In this document: positions 35,911 through 45,727 of the stretch, one piece after another
Position numbering within the stretch: the first letter of the stretch is position 1
Layout of the letters: each line of letters opens with the position of its first letter
Assembly: GCA_903642235.1 (NCBI GenBank)
Contig: CAHJWL010000008.1
Span: 1-64,000, forward strand
Direction of reading: 5' to 3'
Source: Acidobacteriaceae bacterium
Lineage (GTDB): Bacteria > Acidobacteriota > Terriglobia > Terriglobales > Acidobacteriaceae
DNA length: 64,000 nt
Notes under the pieces: generated by a model
The model's database searches: none
What the model was told of the DNA's origin: nothing
What the model saw: only the letters and a program-made list of their open reading frames with translations
Made by a program: the position numbers and the translations under genes

Positions 35911-38900
35911 CTACGCCGCCGCCTCAGCCGCAGGCGCCTGTGTCGGTGCCGGCTGGTCCGCCAAAGCCTTCAGCGTCTCCTTCGCCAGCGGCCGTTCATG
36001 CAGCAGCAACTCGGCCGCCCGCACCCGCGGGTTCGCATGGAACCACCGCTGAAAGACATCGTGCGAGAGCAGATTCGTCAGCGCCAGCAGGCTCATCCCC
36101 TGGTGGTGCGCCATCCAGGACCGCACCATCACCGGCTCACTCGCCCCCGCCGTGTAATCCGCCGCCTCGTATAGCCCATAGAGCCCCGTCCATCCCATGC
36201 CTGCCATGCGCCGCAGATTTGCAATCGCCTCCTTACGCGCAAACGGCAATGTCAGGAACGTCGAATACGGACTGATCACCGGCCCATCCTCTGCACCGTA
36301 CTTCAGCGCCAGCGCCGGTATTCCGAACGCCTGGTACCCGTACCGCCCGTTCGGATCCATCGTCCCAAAACCCGACTCAGAGATGCCCCACGGTATCCCC
36401 TTCGTATGCGCCCGTTGGATCGCAATGGCTGACTCGATCGTGCGCGAGATCAGCGTATTCGGAAAGGCCCGCATCCACAGCGCCGGCATCAGGTACTCAA
36501 ACATCGTGCCCGTCCACGAGAGCAGCGCCGCCCGCCCATTCACCAGCACATGCGACCGATCCAGCCGGAACCACGACTGCTGCGGAATATCGCCCTTCGC
36601 CACCGCCAGGAAGAACGCAATCCGCGCCTCGGATGCCAGCAGGTCGTAGCACGCCGAATACAGCTCACCCGTTGCGCCGTCGTACCCGATCGACAACAGC
36701 TGCCGGCTCTCCACCAAGAGGAAGCTGTAATCCATCACGTCCGCATAGGTCTCCGCAGCTGAGACAATCTGTGTCACATCGATATGTAACCGGTCCAGTC
36801 TCTCAATCGCCGCACGCAGCTCCGCGGCGAACTCCGCCGCCAGCGCGTGCTCCATCGATCCGTCCTTGGCCGCCGCCAGCACGGCCTCGGTTCGCTGCTC
36901 CAGCTGCCGTCCATACTCCGCCGCCCACAGCAGATCCGGCAGCTCCGCATGCACCGGATCGTTGAACGTCGGAATGTTATGCAGCGGCGCGAAGCGTGGC
37001 AGCAGCCACGGAACATAGTTGGTTACAAATTTCAGCAGCGCCACACGCCGCGCCTCGGCATCCTGGGCATGCCGCTCTTCAAGCACGCTCCGGCCCGTTC
37101 CTGTTTGGCCGCCGGCGGCGGCAGGCCGCAGCGCCAGCAGCCACTCCACCGCCGCTCGCAGCCCCTCTGCTCCATTGCCTGTCAGCGCAGCCGGCAAAGT
37201 CGCCGCACCCGGCTCCAGCAGCCGGTGGAGCGCCACAAACGCCTGCAGCTCCAGCACCGGCCGCTTCAGCAGATCAAGCGCGCCCCCATGCAGCGAATAG
37301 AGCGACGCCGCCAGATTGCCGCTGTCTACCGCCGACACAATCTTCGGCGCGATCGGCTGGAGCGTCTCCATGTCGTACCAGTTGTAAATATGCCCGCGCT
37401 GCTTCTCGAGCCGCTCATACGTGGCCAGCGTTCCCAGCGTCGCCCGCGCAAACTCAGGCAGCGTCAGAAATCCCAGTTCAAGCGCCGCCTGCCGCGCGTT
37501 GAACAGCATCCCCAGATTTGTCGGTGAGAGCTTCCGCACTTGAAAGACATTCTTCTCTTCAACATTGTCTGGTATCAGACAGTGATTCTCCTCCCCGCCG
37601 AAGTCCGAGAAGTAGCGCCACACCGAAAGCGCCTGATCCTCCAGAAATCTCTGGTCCGTCTCAGAGAGCGGCCCCTGCTCGCGCGTTGGCGATGCATTAA
37701 GCCATCCCGCCACCAGCGGCGCCATCGCCCACAGCAGAAGGATCGGCGAAGCCACAATGACCGCCGGAACATGGTGCGTTACAAATAGCAGGAGCGCGAT
37801 ACCCAGCGATAACACCGGCGACGCCTGCAGGTAGCGATCAAGCGACGTCTTCTTCCGTCCCGCCTCGCTCTGCGCCGCCGTCTCCCACTCGAGCAGCCTC
37901 TTGCCGGTTACAAATCGCCGCACCAGCGAGCGGGCAATCGCGTCCACCGAGAGCAGCATCTGATGCGGCAGAAACACCAGGTTCAAGAGCGCAAAAAACA
38001 TCGACGTGCCAAAGGTCGTAAACCCGCCCAGCGCCGCCGTTCCCGAGAGCTTCACCGCCGCGCGCCCCAGGTTGAACGCCAGTTGCACCAGCATCGGCAG
38101 AAACAGCAGCGTTAGTGTCACCAGCGTCCAGTAGAGCGGCCCGCCCGGCAGAAAAAACCAGCCGCACACCAGCAGCAGAAACGTCACTGGCTCCACCAGC
38201 GACCGCCGCAGATTGTCAAAGATCTTCCATCGCGACACCGTGCTGATCGGGTTCTCTACCTGTTGGCCGGACTCATCCGGCACCCGCCCGAACAGCCACT
38301 GCACAATCTGCCAGTCGCCCCGCACCCACCGGTGCTTCCGCCGTGTATGGGCCGAGTGGTGCGACGGGTAGTCGTCGATTACCTCAATGTCCGTCACCAG
38401 CCCGGCCCGTGCGTACGCGCCTTCAATCAGATCATGCGAGAGCAGCGAGTTCCGCGGAAACCGGCGGTCCAGCACCTGGTGCAGAATCGAAACCTCATAG
38501 ATCCCCTTGCCGGTAAAAATCCCTTCGCCAAAGAGATCCTGATACACATCCGAGATCGCCCGCGTGTAGATATCGAAACCCGTCTCACCCGAGTAGAGTG
38601 CCGCCAGTCGCGACCGCGCCGCCGACGACACACTCACGCCTACCCGCGGCTGGAGAATCCCATACCCCAGCGTCACGATTCGCAGCTTTGGATCGACGAT
38701 CGCCTGATTCAAAGGGTGCGCCATGGTCCCGATCATCCGGAAAGCCGTTCCCCGCGGCAGCTGCGTGTCGGAGTCCAGCGTAATCACGTACCGCACGCTG
38801 CGCAGCACCTCCACCGGTCCGCCCTTCACCGGAAAGCTGTCGAAGTCGCCCAGAATGAACTTGTTCAGGTCCAGCAGCTTGCCGCGCTTGCGCTCCCATC

Positions 38901-40476
38901 CCATCCACGCACCCTGCCGCGCATTAAACGTACGATGCCGGTGCAGCAGCAAAAACTTTCCCCCGCGTCCCTGCGCGTACTTCTGGTTCAGATCGTTCGT
39001 CAATCGCAGCGCCAGCTCCACCAGCGCATTGCGGTCCTCCGGCTCCGGTCGCGCCAGCGAGTCCGGCAAATCCGTCAACAACCCGAAGTGCAGATGCCTG
39101 TCCTCGTTCGACAGGTACCGCGCCTCTAGATCCTCAAACATCTCGCGCACCTGGCCCTCGGACAGCAGCAGCGTCGGCACCACCACCAGCGTCGCCTCGT
39201 CCGCCGGAAGTCCATCCGTCAGGTCCAGCTTGGGCAGCGACCGCGGGTGCAGCCCGGCTGTCACAATATTGTTCACCAGGTCCGCCGCGCCCTGCGTCGC
39301 CGGCAGCAGAGCTAGGAACAGCGTCGCAATCACCAGCGCAAATGTGTGGTGCGGCACCAGCGGTGCAATGAACGCCACGATCAGCAGCACTGAAACCGTA
39401 AAGATGCCGAGAATGTAAAACTCTTCATTGTTCGCGAGAATCCATGCCCGCACGCGCTCCGTCAGCGGCGGGTGATACCCGATCTCGCGCGAGAGTGCTG
39501 GAAATCCCTGCTCAAACAGGTAGTATCCCACATGCGATACCCGCCGATGCAGCCGCGGATCGCCGTGCGACGCCGCCATCGATCTCCCCGCCGCAGCATG
39601 CGCCAGCGCCAGCGCCTTCTCCGCCACCTCCAGCTCACTCGCGTCGGAGGAGCGCGCCAGCTCCGCCACCCGCAGCCGGTACGCATCCCGCGTCTCCTCT
39701 TCCATCCGCCCGAACGCGCCCGCCGGGTCCGCCAGCAGCACCGACTGGAATGGCACCAGCGGCTCCAGCACCTCCGGCCACTCGAACTGACCCAGCCGCC
39801 GCAGGCTGTGCAGCGGCGCCGAGAACGGCGACCTCTCGATCGGCGGCAGCTCGCTCATCGGCCGCGGCGCCCCCGACCCAAACACCTCGTCCGCCCGATC
39901 CAGAAGAAACTCGAGCTGCCCCAGCTTCAGCGCCACCGGCAGCAGCAGCACCTCGCCCAGCCGCAGCGGGTCATGGCTCTGCGCCGCACCGGCGTATGTC
40001 GCCAGAGACTCCGGCGACCAGATCCCCTCCGCCGCCGACATGTACCCCTCCGCCAGGTTCATCACCCGCGGAATCGCCTCGCCCCCGTTCACCGCCACAT
40101 ACGGCAGCTCGCGAAACTCCCGCGCCGCCGCCGTCATCCCCTGCAGCACCCCCTCGAGCGCCCGCGTGCTCTCCAGAAACTCCAGCTGCGGCGTCAGCTC
40201 CTTCGTATTCGCAATCGCCCGGCAGCGCGCCAACCGGTCCGTTAGCCGCCCCTTCAGGCTCTTCAGCCGCTCCGGCAGGTGATTCTCCTTCACCGCGGAG
40301 AAGTGCGTCATCTGCCAGCCCGCCGCCTGCGCCGCCGCATGCCGCCGCAGCTCCTCACCAGACACTCGCGGCGTCTCCGGCAGCCGGTCCGATACCTGGC
40401 CCGTCGCACCCTCGGTCAGCGGCGCCGTCAACGGGACCGTCTGCTCTACCGCACTGAACTCCTGCGACTCTGCCAT
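35911..40476 (-). CDS. Cyclic beta-1,2-glucan synthase-like protein lacking GH94
   Basis: The 1521-residue membrane protein has three parts. An N-terminal region with two TM helices spans about 350-400. A GT84-like glycosyltransferase (about 420-800) carries the Asp pair in LDSDTQLPRG (near 569), LLSHDLIEG (near 682) and RKHRWVRGDWQ (near 717), followed by more TM helices. A glycoamylase/GH189-like domain (about 1000-1500) contains YNWYDMETLQP, LSWTGTMFEYLMP, PNGRYGYQAFG and WMAHHQGMSL. Known cyclic glucan synthases (NdvB/ChvB, about 2800 residues) continue into a GH94 phosphorylase domain. Here the protein stops cleanly after the GH189-like part. The predicted role is synthesis, and perhaps cyclisation, of beta-1,2-glucan from UDP-glucose at the inner membrane. 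Confidence 0.85.
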   Translation of the reverse strand: MAESQEFSAVEQTVPLTAPLTEGATGQVSDRLPETPRVSGEELRRHAAAQAAGWQMTHFSAVKENHLPERLKSLKGRLTDRLARCRAIANTKELTPQLEFLESTRALEGVLQGMTAAAREFRELPYVAVNGGEAIPRVMNLAEGYMSAAEGIWSPESLATYAGAAQSHDPLRLGEVLLLPVALKLGQLEFLLDRADEVFGSGAPRPMSELPPIERSPFSAPLHSLRRLGQFEWPEVLEPLVPFQSVLLADPAGAFGRMEEETRDAYRLRVAELARSSDASELEVAEKALALAHAAAGRSMAASHGDPRLHRRVSHVGYYLFEQGFPALSREIGYHPPLTERVRAWILANNEEFYILGIFTVSVLLIVAFIAPLVPHHTFALVIATLFLALLPATQGAADLVNNIVTAGLHPRSLPKLDLTDGLPADEATLVVVPTLLLSEGQVREMFEDLEARYLSNEDRHLHFGLLTDLPDSLARPEPEDRNALVELALRLTNDLNQKYAQGRGGKFLLLHRHRTFNARQGAWMGWERKRGKLLDLNKFILGDFDSFPVKGGPVEVLRSVRYVITLDSDTQLPRGTAFRMIGTMAHPLNQAIVDPKLRIVTLGYGILQPRVGVSVSSAARSRLAALYSGETGFDIYTRAISDVYQDLFGEGIFTGKGIYEVSILHQVLDRRFPRNSLLSHDLIEGAYARAGLVTDIEVIDDYPSHHSAHTRRKHRWVRGDWQIVQWLFGRVPDESGQQVENPISTVSRWKIFDNLRRSLVEPVTFLLLVCGWFFLPGGPLYWTLVTLTLLFLPMLVQLAFNLGRAAVKLSGTAALGGFTTFGTSMFFALLNLVFLPHQMLLSVDAIARSLVRRFVTGKRLLEWETAAQSEAGRKKTSLDRYLQASPVLSLGIALLLFVTHHVPAVIVASPILLLWAMAPLVAGWLNASPTREQGPLSETDQRFLEDQALSVWRYFSDFGGEENHCLIPDNVEEKNVFQVRKLSPTNLGMLFNARQAALELGFLTLPEFARATLGTLATYERLEKQRGHIYNWYDMETLQPIAPKIVSAVDSGNLAASLYSLHGGALDLLKRPVLELQAFVALHRLLEPGAATLPAALTGNGAEGLRAAVEWLLALRPAAAGGQTGTGRSVLEERHAQDAEARRVALLKFVTNYVPWLLPRFAPLHNIPTFNDPVHAELPDLLWAAEYGRQLEQRTEAVLAAAKDGSMEHALAAEFAAELRAAIERLDRLHIDVTQIVSAAETYADVMDYSFLLVESRQLLSIGYDGATGELYSACYDLLASEARIAFFLAVAKGDIPQQSWFRLDRSHVLVNGRAALLSWTGTMFEYLMPALWMRAFPNTLISRTIESAIAIQRAHTKGIPWGISESGFGTMDPNGRYGYQAFGIPALALKYGAEDGPVISPYSTFLTLPFARKEAIANLRRMAGMGWTGLYGLYEAADYTAGASEPVMVRSWMAHHQGMSLLALTNLLSHDVFQRWFHANPRVRAAELLLHERPLAKETLKALADQPAPTQAPAAEAAA

Positions 40477-40614
40477 GCGCCTCCGTTCTCCCGCCCTTTG
40501 TCTCTGCTCTTCTACTTCCGGCTCTTCTGTTTCCTACTTCTCTGCTTTCCGCTTTTCTGTTCTCTCTTCTCTGTTTCCGTTTTCCGTCTCAATCTTCTGT
40601 TTTCGCCCAACCTC
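40477..40614 (-). other. Purine-rich leader of the glucan synthase-like gene
   Basis: Read on the minus strand, the 138 bases between the ABC gene stop and the synthase start are almost all purines, with repeated GGAAR and AGAGAA blocks ending in a GGAGGCGC ribosome-binding site next to the ATG. It contains no gene. It is a low-complexity tract quite unlike the coding sequence around it. Confidence 0.6.
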
Positions 40615-42456
40615 TCAACGATAGCTCGCCGCCTGCATCTCGAACATCTCCGCATACAGCCCGCCCCGCGCCATCAGCTCCGTATGATTCCCCTCCTCCA
40701 CCAGCTGCCCGCCCGAAAGCACCACAATCCGGTCCGCCATCCGCACCGTCGAGAAGCGATGCGAGATCAAGAGCGCCATCTTCCCCTGCGTCAGCTCCGC
40801 AAACCGCTCAAACACCTCGAGCTCGCTCTTCGCGTCAAGCGCCGCCGTCGGCTCATCCAGAATCAGCAGCTGCGCATCCCGCAGATACGCCCGCGCCAGC
40901 GCAATCTTCTGCCACTCTCCGCCCGAAAGCTCCACACCACCCTCAAACCGCCGCCCCAGCGTCTGGTCGTACTTGTGTTCGAGCTTGGCCACGACGGTAT
41001 CGGCCAGGCTCTTGTGCGCCGCAAACTCGATCTCCCGCTGCTCGTGATCCCACTCGATCCGACCGACGGCAATGTTCTCCCGCGCCGTCATCTCGTACCG
41101 CATAAAATCCTGAAAGATCACCCCGATCTCCCGGTGCAGATCCTCAAGCGCATACTCCCGCAGGTCCTTGCCATCGAGCAGAATCTGCCCCTCCGTCGGG
41201 TCGTACAGCCGCGTGATCAGCTTCACCACCGTCGTCTTTCCCTGCCCATTCTCCCCGATCAGCGCAATCCGCTCGCCCGGGTGCAGATGAAATGTAAAGT
41301 TCTTCAAGATCGTCCGGTTCGTCCCCGGATACGTAAAACTCACATTCCGAAACTCAAATCCGCGCGAGATCGGCCGCGGCGCCGTCGCTCCGTTCGGGTT
41401 CTGGTCGACCGTCGGCTTCATCTCAAAGAACGCAATCAGGTCCGTCAGGAACAGCGCCTGGTCGGCTATGCCTGAGGCGGTCGAGAACACCATCTGCAGA
41501 TTCGAGCTCGCCTGCTGGATCGCCGTCGTCAAAAACGTAAACTGCCCAATGTCATACTGCCCATGCAGCGTCCGCCAGATCACGTAGATATACGCGCCGT
41601 AGTACCCCAGCGTCCCGATCACGCCCAGCAGCCCGCCCACAATCAGCTTCGACCGCGACAGCGCCACATCCTCGCGATAGATCTGCCCCGCCAGCTCCTG
41701 GAACCGGTCCGTAAAGAACTTGCTCAGGCCAAACAGCTTGACCTCTTTGGCCCCTTCGCGCGACCCCGCTACCTGCCGCAGATAATCCATCTGCCGCTTG
41801 GCCGGCGTCTGCCGGAAATTCTTCGCATACCCCAGAAACGCATAGTGCGTCTCGCCTAGAAACGACGGCAGCACCCCCAGCGCCAACAGCAAAATCAGCC
41901 ACGGACTCGCCACCGCCAGCGCAGCCGAAAACACCACCGTGGTGATGATCTGCTGCAGCAGCCGGCCCATCTGCTGAATCATCGCCAGCCGGTCCGTCGC
42001 CTGCACCCGTGCCCGCTCCAGCCGGTCATAAAACACCGGATTCTCGTACGTCGTCAGGTCCAGCCGTGCCGCCTGCTCCATCACCCGGACACTCACGTAC
42101 TGCGTGTAGCTGTTCGCCAGGAGCGAGTCCGAGTAATCGATCGCCCGCGTCATCAGCCCCAGAAACACATTCAGCCCAACCTCGGCCGCCACCAGGTGCC
42201 AGAACGGCACCGACCAGTGATGCCCCAGCAGGTCCACACTCTGCGCCTGGAGCGGCTGCCCCCGCAGCACCCCCGCGATCCCGTTAATGATGTACTGCGC
42301 CACCTTCGCAATCGCAAACGGCAGCGTCGCCACCACCAGCCGCAGCCCGATCCCCCACGAAACAGCCGTGCGGCTCGACTGCCACAAAATCCCGAGAACG
42401 GGCGGAAGGTTCTTCAGCGCTCGAAGACGCTCAAGCCACGGACTTTCTGCACTCAT
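40615..42456 (-). CDS. ABC transporter, fused permease and ATPase (exporter type)
   Basis: The 613-residue half-transporter has an N-terminal six-helix exporter domain (about 30-340) and a C-terminal ATPase (about 375-610) with Walker A GENGQGKTT, Q-loop FQDFM, signature LSGGEWQ, Walker B LLILDEP and switch His ISHRF. The start at 42456 (MSAESPWLERL) is chosen over an upstream in-frame start that gives a Trp/Arg-rich leader. It is upstream of the glucan synthase-like gene on the same strand. In rhizobia and Brucella, an ABC exporter of this build (NdvA/ChvA/Cgt) moves cyclic beta-1,2-glucan, so that role is a reasonable inference. Confidence 0.92.
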   Translation of the reverse strand: MSAESPWLERLRALKNLPPVLGILWQSSRTAVSWGIGLRLVVATLPFAIAKVAQYIINGIAGVLRGQPLQAQSVDLLGHHWSVPFWHLVAAEVGLNVFLGLMTRAIDYSDSLLANSYTQYVSVRVMEQAARLDLTTYENPVFYDRLERARVQATDRLAMIQQMGRLLQQIITTVVFSAALAVASPWLILLLALGVLPSFLGETHYAFLGYAKNFRQTPAKRQMDYLRQVAGSREGAKEVKLFGLSKFFTDRFQELAGQIYREDVALSRSKLIVGGLLGVIGTLGYYGAYIYVIWRTLHGQYDIGQFTFLTTAIQQASSNLQMVFSTASGIADQALFLTDLIAFFEMKPTVDQNPNGATAPRPISRGFEFRNVSFTYPGTNRTILKNFTFHLHPGERIALIGENGQGKTTVVKLITRLYDPTEGQILLDGKDLREYALEDLHREIGVIFQDFMRYEMTARENIAVGRIEWDHEQREIEFAAHKSLADTVVAKLEHKYDQTLGRRFEGGVELSGGEWQKIALARAYLRDAQLLILDEPTAALDAKSELEVFERFAELTQGKMALLISHRFSTVRMADRIVVLSGGQLVEEGNHTELMARGGLYAEMFEMQAASYR

Positions 42457-42696
42457 CGAAACAGGCCTGTCAGGTGCGCAGTGGCGCAAAACGCGACGGA
42501 CATACGCCCATCCGCCGTTTCCGCTTAGCATACGCGACGGCCCACTGCTATTCCATCTTAGCCGTAGCGCAACAGCAGCTCAGTTTCAAACCGGCCAACA
42601 CCTATCACGCACTAGGGCGCAAGAGACTCCGCCACATCCTCCACCAGGTCCGCACCTCGATCCACCAGGTGCACACCCTCAGCTTTGCCTTTGCCC

Positions 42697-42984
42697 CTTT
42701 TGTTGTCATCCCGTAGGGATCTGCTTTTGCCTCTGCCCTCTTTTTGTCATCCCGTAAGGATCTGCTTTGCCTTTGCACCTTTGTTGTCATCCCGCAGGGA
42801 TCTGCTTTTGCCTTCGCTCCTTTGTTGTCATCCCGCAGGGATCTGCTTTTGCCTTCGCTCCTTTGTTGTCATCCCGCAGGGATCTGCTTTTGCCTTCGCT
42901 CCTTTGTTGTCATCCCGTAGGGATCTGCTTTTGCCTTCGCTCCTTTGTTGTCATCCCGTAGGGATCTGCTTCTCCCACCCTCGG
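42697..42984 (+). repeat. 41-base tandem array of family A, 7 units
   Basis: Seven direct units with core starts (GTCAT) at 42705, 42746, 42786, 42827, 42868, 42909 and 42950 give a period of 41 (once 40). Each has TTGTCATCCC, loop GTA or GCA, GGGATCTGCTT, then a TTGCCTTCGCTCC linker. The middle units are nearly identical, so the array is recent. It occupies the gap between the GH3 stop and the ABC start. The remaining bases 42457-42696 show no gene. Confidence 0.95.
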
Positions 42985-42995
42985 CCCAGCCACTC

Positions 42996-45338
42996 TTACG
43001 GCGTCACCATCATCTCCAAATGCGCCGTCGCCGTCGCATCCGTCCCCACCCACACATCAAACATCCCCGGCTCAATCGCCCGCGCGTGCGTCGTCGGACT
43101 CCAGAACGAAAGCTCCTTCGTATCAAGCGTCACCTCCACGGTCTTCGTCTCACCCGCCCCCACCGTCACCCGCTTGAAACCCTTCAGCTCCCGCACCGGC
43201 CGCGAGGCCGATCCCGCCCGCTGATGCGTATACACCTCGACCACCTCATCAGCAGCCATCGCGCCCTTGTTCGTCACCGGAACCGAAACCACGACACTCG
43301 CACCTGAACGAACCGTCGCCGCCCCGAGCTTCGGCTCGCCCAGCGCAAACGTCGCATAGCTCAGCCCATACCCGAACGGGTACAGCGGCGTGCTCAGCCC
43401 ATCCCAGGTGCGATGGTCCGTGTCCCCCGGAATCTGCGTCAGGTTCCGCGCGTAGTTGATCGGAATCTGCCCCACGCTCCGCGGCCATGCAAACGGCAGC
43501 TTCCCACCCGGAACCGCATCGCCGAACAGCACATCCGCCGCCGCGTTCCCACCCTCCGTCCCCGGGTACCACATCTCCACCATGGCCGGCGCATGCTCCG
43601 CCGCCCAGTTCACGTCCAGCGGCCGCGCATTCATCAGCAGCACCACCACCGGCTTGCCCGTCGCCACCGCCGCCTCCAGCAGCTCCTCCTGCCTTCCCGG
43701 CAGCGCCAGCGACGACCGGCTCGCCCGCTCCCCGCTCATGTCCTGGCTCTCACCCAGCACCAGCACGGAAACCTCCGACTCCTTCACCATCCCGATCGCC
43801 CGCCGGAACTCCGCATCCCGCTCCTTCTCCGTCGCGAGCGTCGGCTGCGGGCTCTGGAACTGCTCATCGAAGATCGTCTTCGACCCGCGCGCAATCTCCA
43901 CACCCTTCGCACTCCGGATCGTCACCCCGCTCGGAAACCGGTTCCGAATCCCCTCAAGCACCGTCACCGTATCGTCGTAGTGCCCCGCCAGGCTCCACGA
44001 TCCCATCGTGTCCGGCTTGGAGTCCGCCAGTGGCCCGATCACTGCAATCGATCGCACCGTCTTTTTCAGCGGCAGCACCCCGCCCTCGTTCCGCAGCAGC
44101 ACCGCCGTCTTCGCCGCCACCGCCCGCGCCGCCGCCCGCTGCTCCGGCGTCACCATCTCGCTCTTCGCCCGCGCCTCGTCCACATACGGGTGCTCAAACA
44201 AGCCCATCCGGTACTTCGCCGTCAGGATGTCCCGCACCGCCGCATCAATCGTCGCGGGCTTCACCCGGCCATCCTTCACCGCCGCCGGCAGCCCGTCGCG
44301 CATGGTGTGACTGGTCATCTCCATGTCCACACCGGCATTCACCGCGCGAACCGCCGCATCATCCGGCCCGCTCGCAAAGCCGTGCGTCGTCAGGCTCTTC
44401 ACCGACTCCCAGTCCGACACCACGAACCCGTTGAACCCCCATCGCTCCCGCAGCACATCGTGCAGCAGCCACGTGTTCCCCGTCGCCGGCACGCCGTTCA
44501 GGTCCATGTACGCGCTCATCAGCGAGCCCGCACCCGCCTTCACCGCCGCATGGAACGGCGGCAGGTACACATTCTCGAGCTGCTCGTCCGAGATGTTCGA
44601 CTCCTCATAGTCCCGCCCACCCGTCGCCGCGCCATACCCGGCAAAGTGCTTGATGCACGCCAGGATGTGGTCCTTCTTGCCGATGCGCGCCCCCTGAAAC
44701 CCACGCACCTGCGCCTCCGCCATCCGCGCGCCGAGATACGGATCCTCGCCCGCACCCTCCATCATCCGTCCCCATCGCGGGTCCCGCGCGATATCCAGCA
44801 TCGGCGCAAACGTCCAGTTGATCCCCGTCGCCGACGCCTCCCGCGCCGCCATCCCCTGCGCCCGCTCCGCCTCCTCAGGAGCCCAGCTCGCCGCCATCCC
44901 GATCGGCACCGGATAGATCGTCCGGAAGCCATGAATCACGTCAAACCCGACGATCACCGGAATGTGCAACCGGCTATGGTCCACCGCCTCATGCTGCAGC
45001 GCATTGATCCGCGCCGCATCCTTCACAAACAGAAACGAGCCCACCTCGCCCCGCCGCGCATGCTCCTCCGGCGTCGCCCCGTCCGGCGGCCCGTTCAGCG
45101 CCATCTGCGTCATCTGCCCCAGCTTCTCAGCAAGCGTCATCCGCTTCAGCAGAGCATCCACAAACCGATCCGCCGTCGCGTCATCCGCAATCGACGGCGC
45201 CACCGCCCTCCCCCCACTCGCCCTCGCCGGCCCAGCCGCCGACACCGGCACTCCACCACTCATCCCCACGCACAGAAGCAACGCAGTCAAACGACGAGAA
45301 CCCGGCACAACGCTCATAGACTTCATCTCCAATCGCAT
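42996..45338 (-). CDS. bglX: Secreted GH3 beta-glucosidase
   Basis: The 780-residue product has a signal-like N-terminus, the GH3 barrel (about 65-375) with IKHFAGYGA and the nucleophile Asp in FVVSDWE, the alpha/beta sandwich domain (about 410-640), and a C-terminal fibronectin-III-like domain (about 690-775). The closing motif YPFGYGLSYATF is typical of BglX. It releases glucose from the non-reducing end of beta-glucosides. The start may be ATG 45338, 45326 or 45317. GH3 enzymes often partner GH144 endo-beta-1,2-glucanases to cut sophorose, and a GH144 lies 10 kb away. Confidence 0.9.
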   Translation of the reverse strand: MRLEMKSMSVVPGSRRLTALLLCVGMSGGVPVSAAGPARASGGRAVAPSIADDATADRFVDALLKRMTLAEKLGQMTQMALNGPPDGATPEEHARRGEVGSFLFVKDAARINALQHEAVDHSRLHIPVIVGFDVIHGFRTIYPVPIGMAASWAPEEAERAQGMAAREASATGINWTFAPMLDIARDPRWGRMMEGAGEDPYLGARMAEAQVRGFQGARIGKKDHILACIKHFAGYGAATGGRDYEESNISDEQLENVYLPPFHAAVKAGAGSLMSAYMDLNGVPATGNTWLLHDVLRERWGFNGFVVSDWESVKSLTTHGFASGPDDAAVRAVNAGVDMEMTSHTMRDGLPAAVKDGRVKPATIDAAVRDILTAKYRMGLFEHPYVDEARAKSEMVTPEQRAAARAVAAKTAVLLRNEGGVLPLKKTVRSIAVIGPLADSKPDTMGSWSLAGHYDDTVTVLEGIRNRFPSGVTIRSAKGVEIARGSKTIFDEQFQSPQPTLATEKERDAEFRRAIGMVKESEVSVLVLGESQDMSGERASRSSLALPGRQEELLEAAVATGKPVVVLLMNARPLDVNWAAEHAPAMVEMWYPGTEGGNAAADVLFGDAVPGGKLPFAWPRSVGQIPINYARNLTQIPGDTDHRTWDGLSTPLYPFGYGLSYATFALGEPKLGAATVRSGASVVVSVPVTNKGAMAADEVVEVYTHQRAGSASRPVRELKGFKRVTVGAGETKTVEVTLDTKELSFWSPTTHARAIEPGMFDVWVGTDATATAHLEMMVTP

Positions 45339-45727
45339 ACGTACAAACTTCTAAACCTGTCGTCTCAACCGAACGCGGGCTGGGGTCCCCGGCAAGCGTT
45401 GCTCGCTTTCTGAGTAGAGGGACCTTCTGCTCCCGCCCCATCATCCTCGAAAGACGCAAACGGATCTCCTCAAACTCACCGAAATGGCTTCGCCCCGAAG
45501 TCTACCGCGCACCTCCAGCCACTGTCGCCCGCTCCCACATCTCCGCCAGCCATCTCATCACACATCGCGTATAAGGAAGAGGCGCGCGGCTGCAACCGGT
45601 CTTCAATCGTCTGGATGCCCTCACAGGAGCCGTCATCTCGACCGAAGGTGCGCAGCGCCGCAGCGAAGAGACCCCGCCTTGCCGTTGTTTGTTCTACCCG
45701 TCTCACGATCTTCAGGAGCCACACCCC
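45339..45727. other. Divergent GH3 / sugar-symporter intergenic region
   Basis: This stretch of 389 bases separates the GH3 start (-) and the symporter start (+). Long antisense frames here are shadows. I see no dispersed repeat and no convincing palindrome. It must carry promoters for both genes, and AGGAG at 45714-45718 is the ribosome-binding site of the symporter gene. Confidence 0.5.

Noticed and set aside
42697..42984. CRISPR-like look of the regular array
   Set aside because: The period is constant, but the linkers are the same low-complexity sequence in each unit rather than unique spacers, the repeat core also occurs singly elsewhere, and no cas genes are present.
43413..45413. 666-residue plus-strand frame across the GH3 gene
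   Set aside because: Arg/His-rich antisense shadow of the GH3 beta-glucosidase, with no recognised domain.
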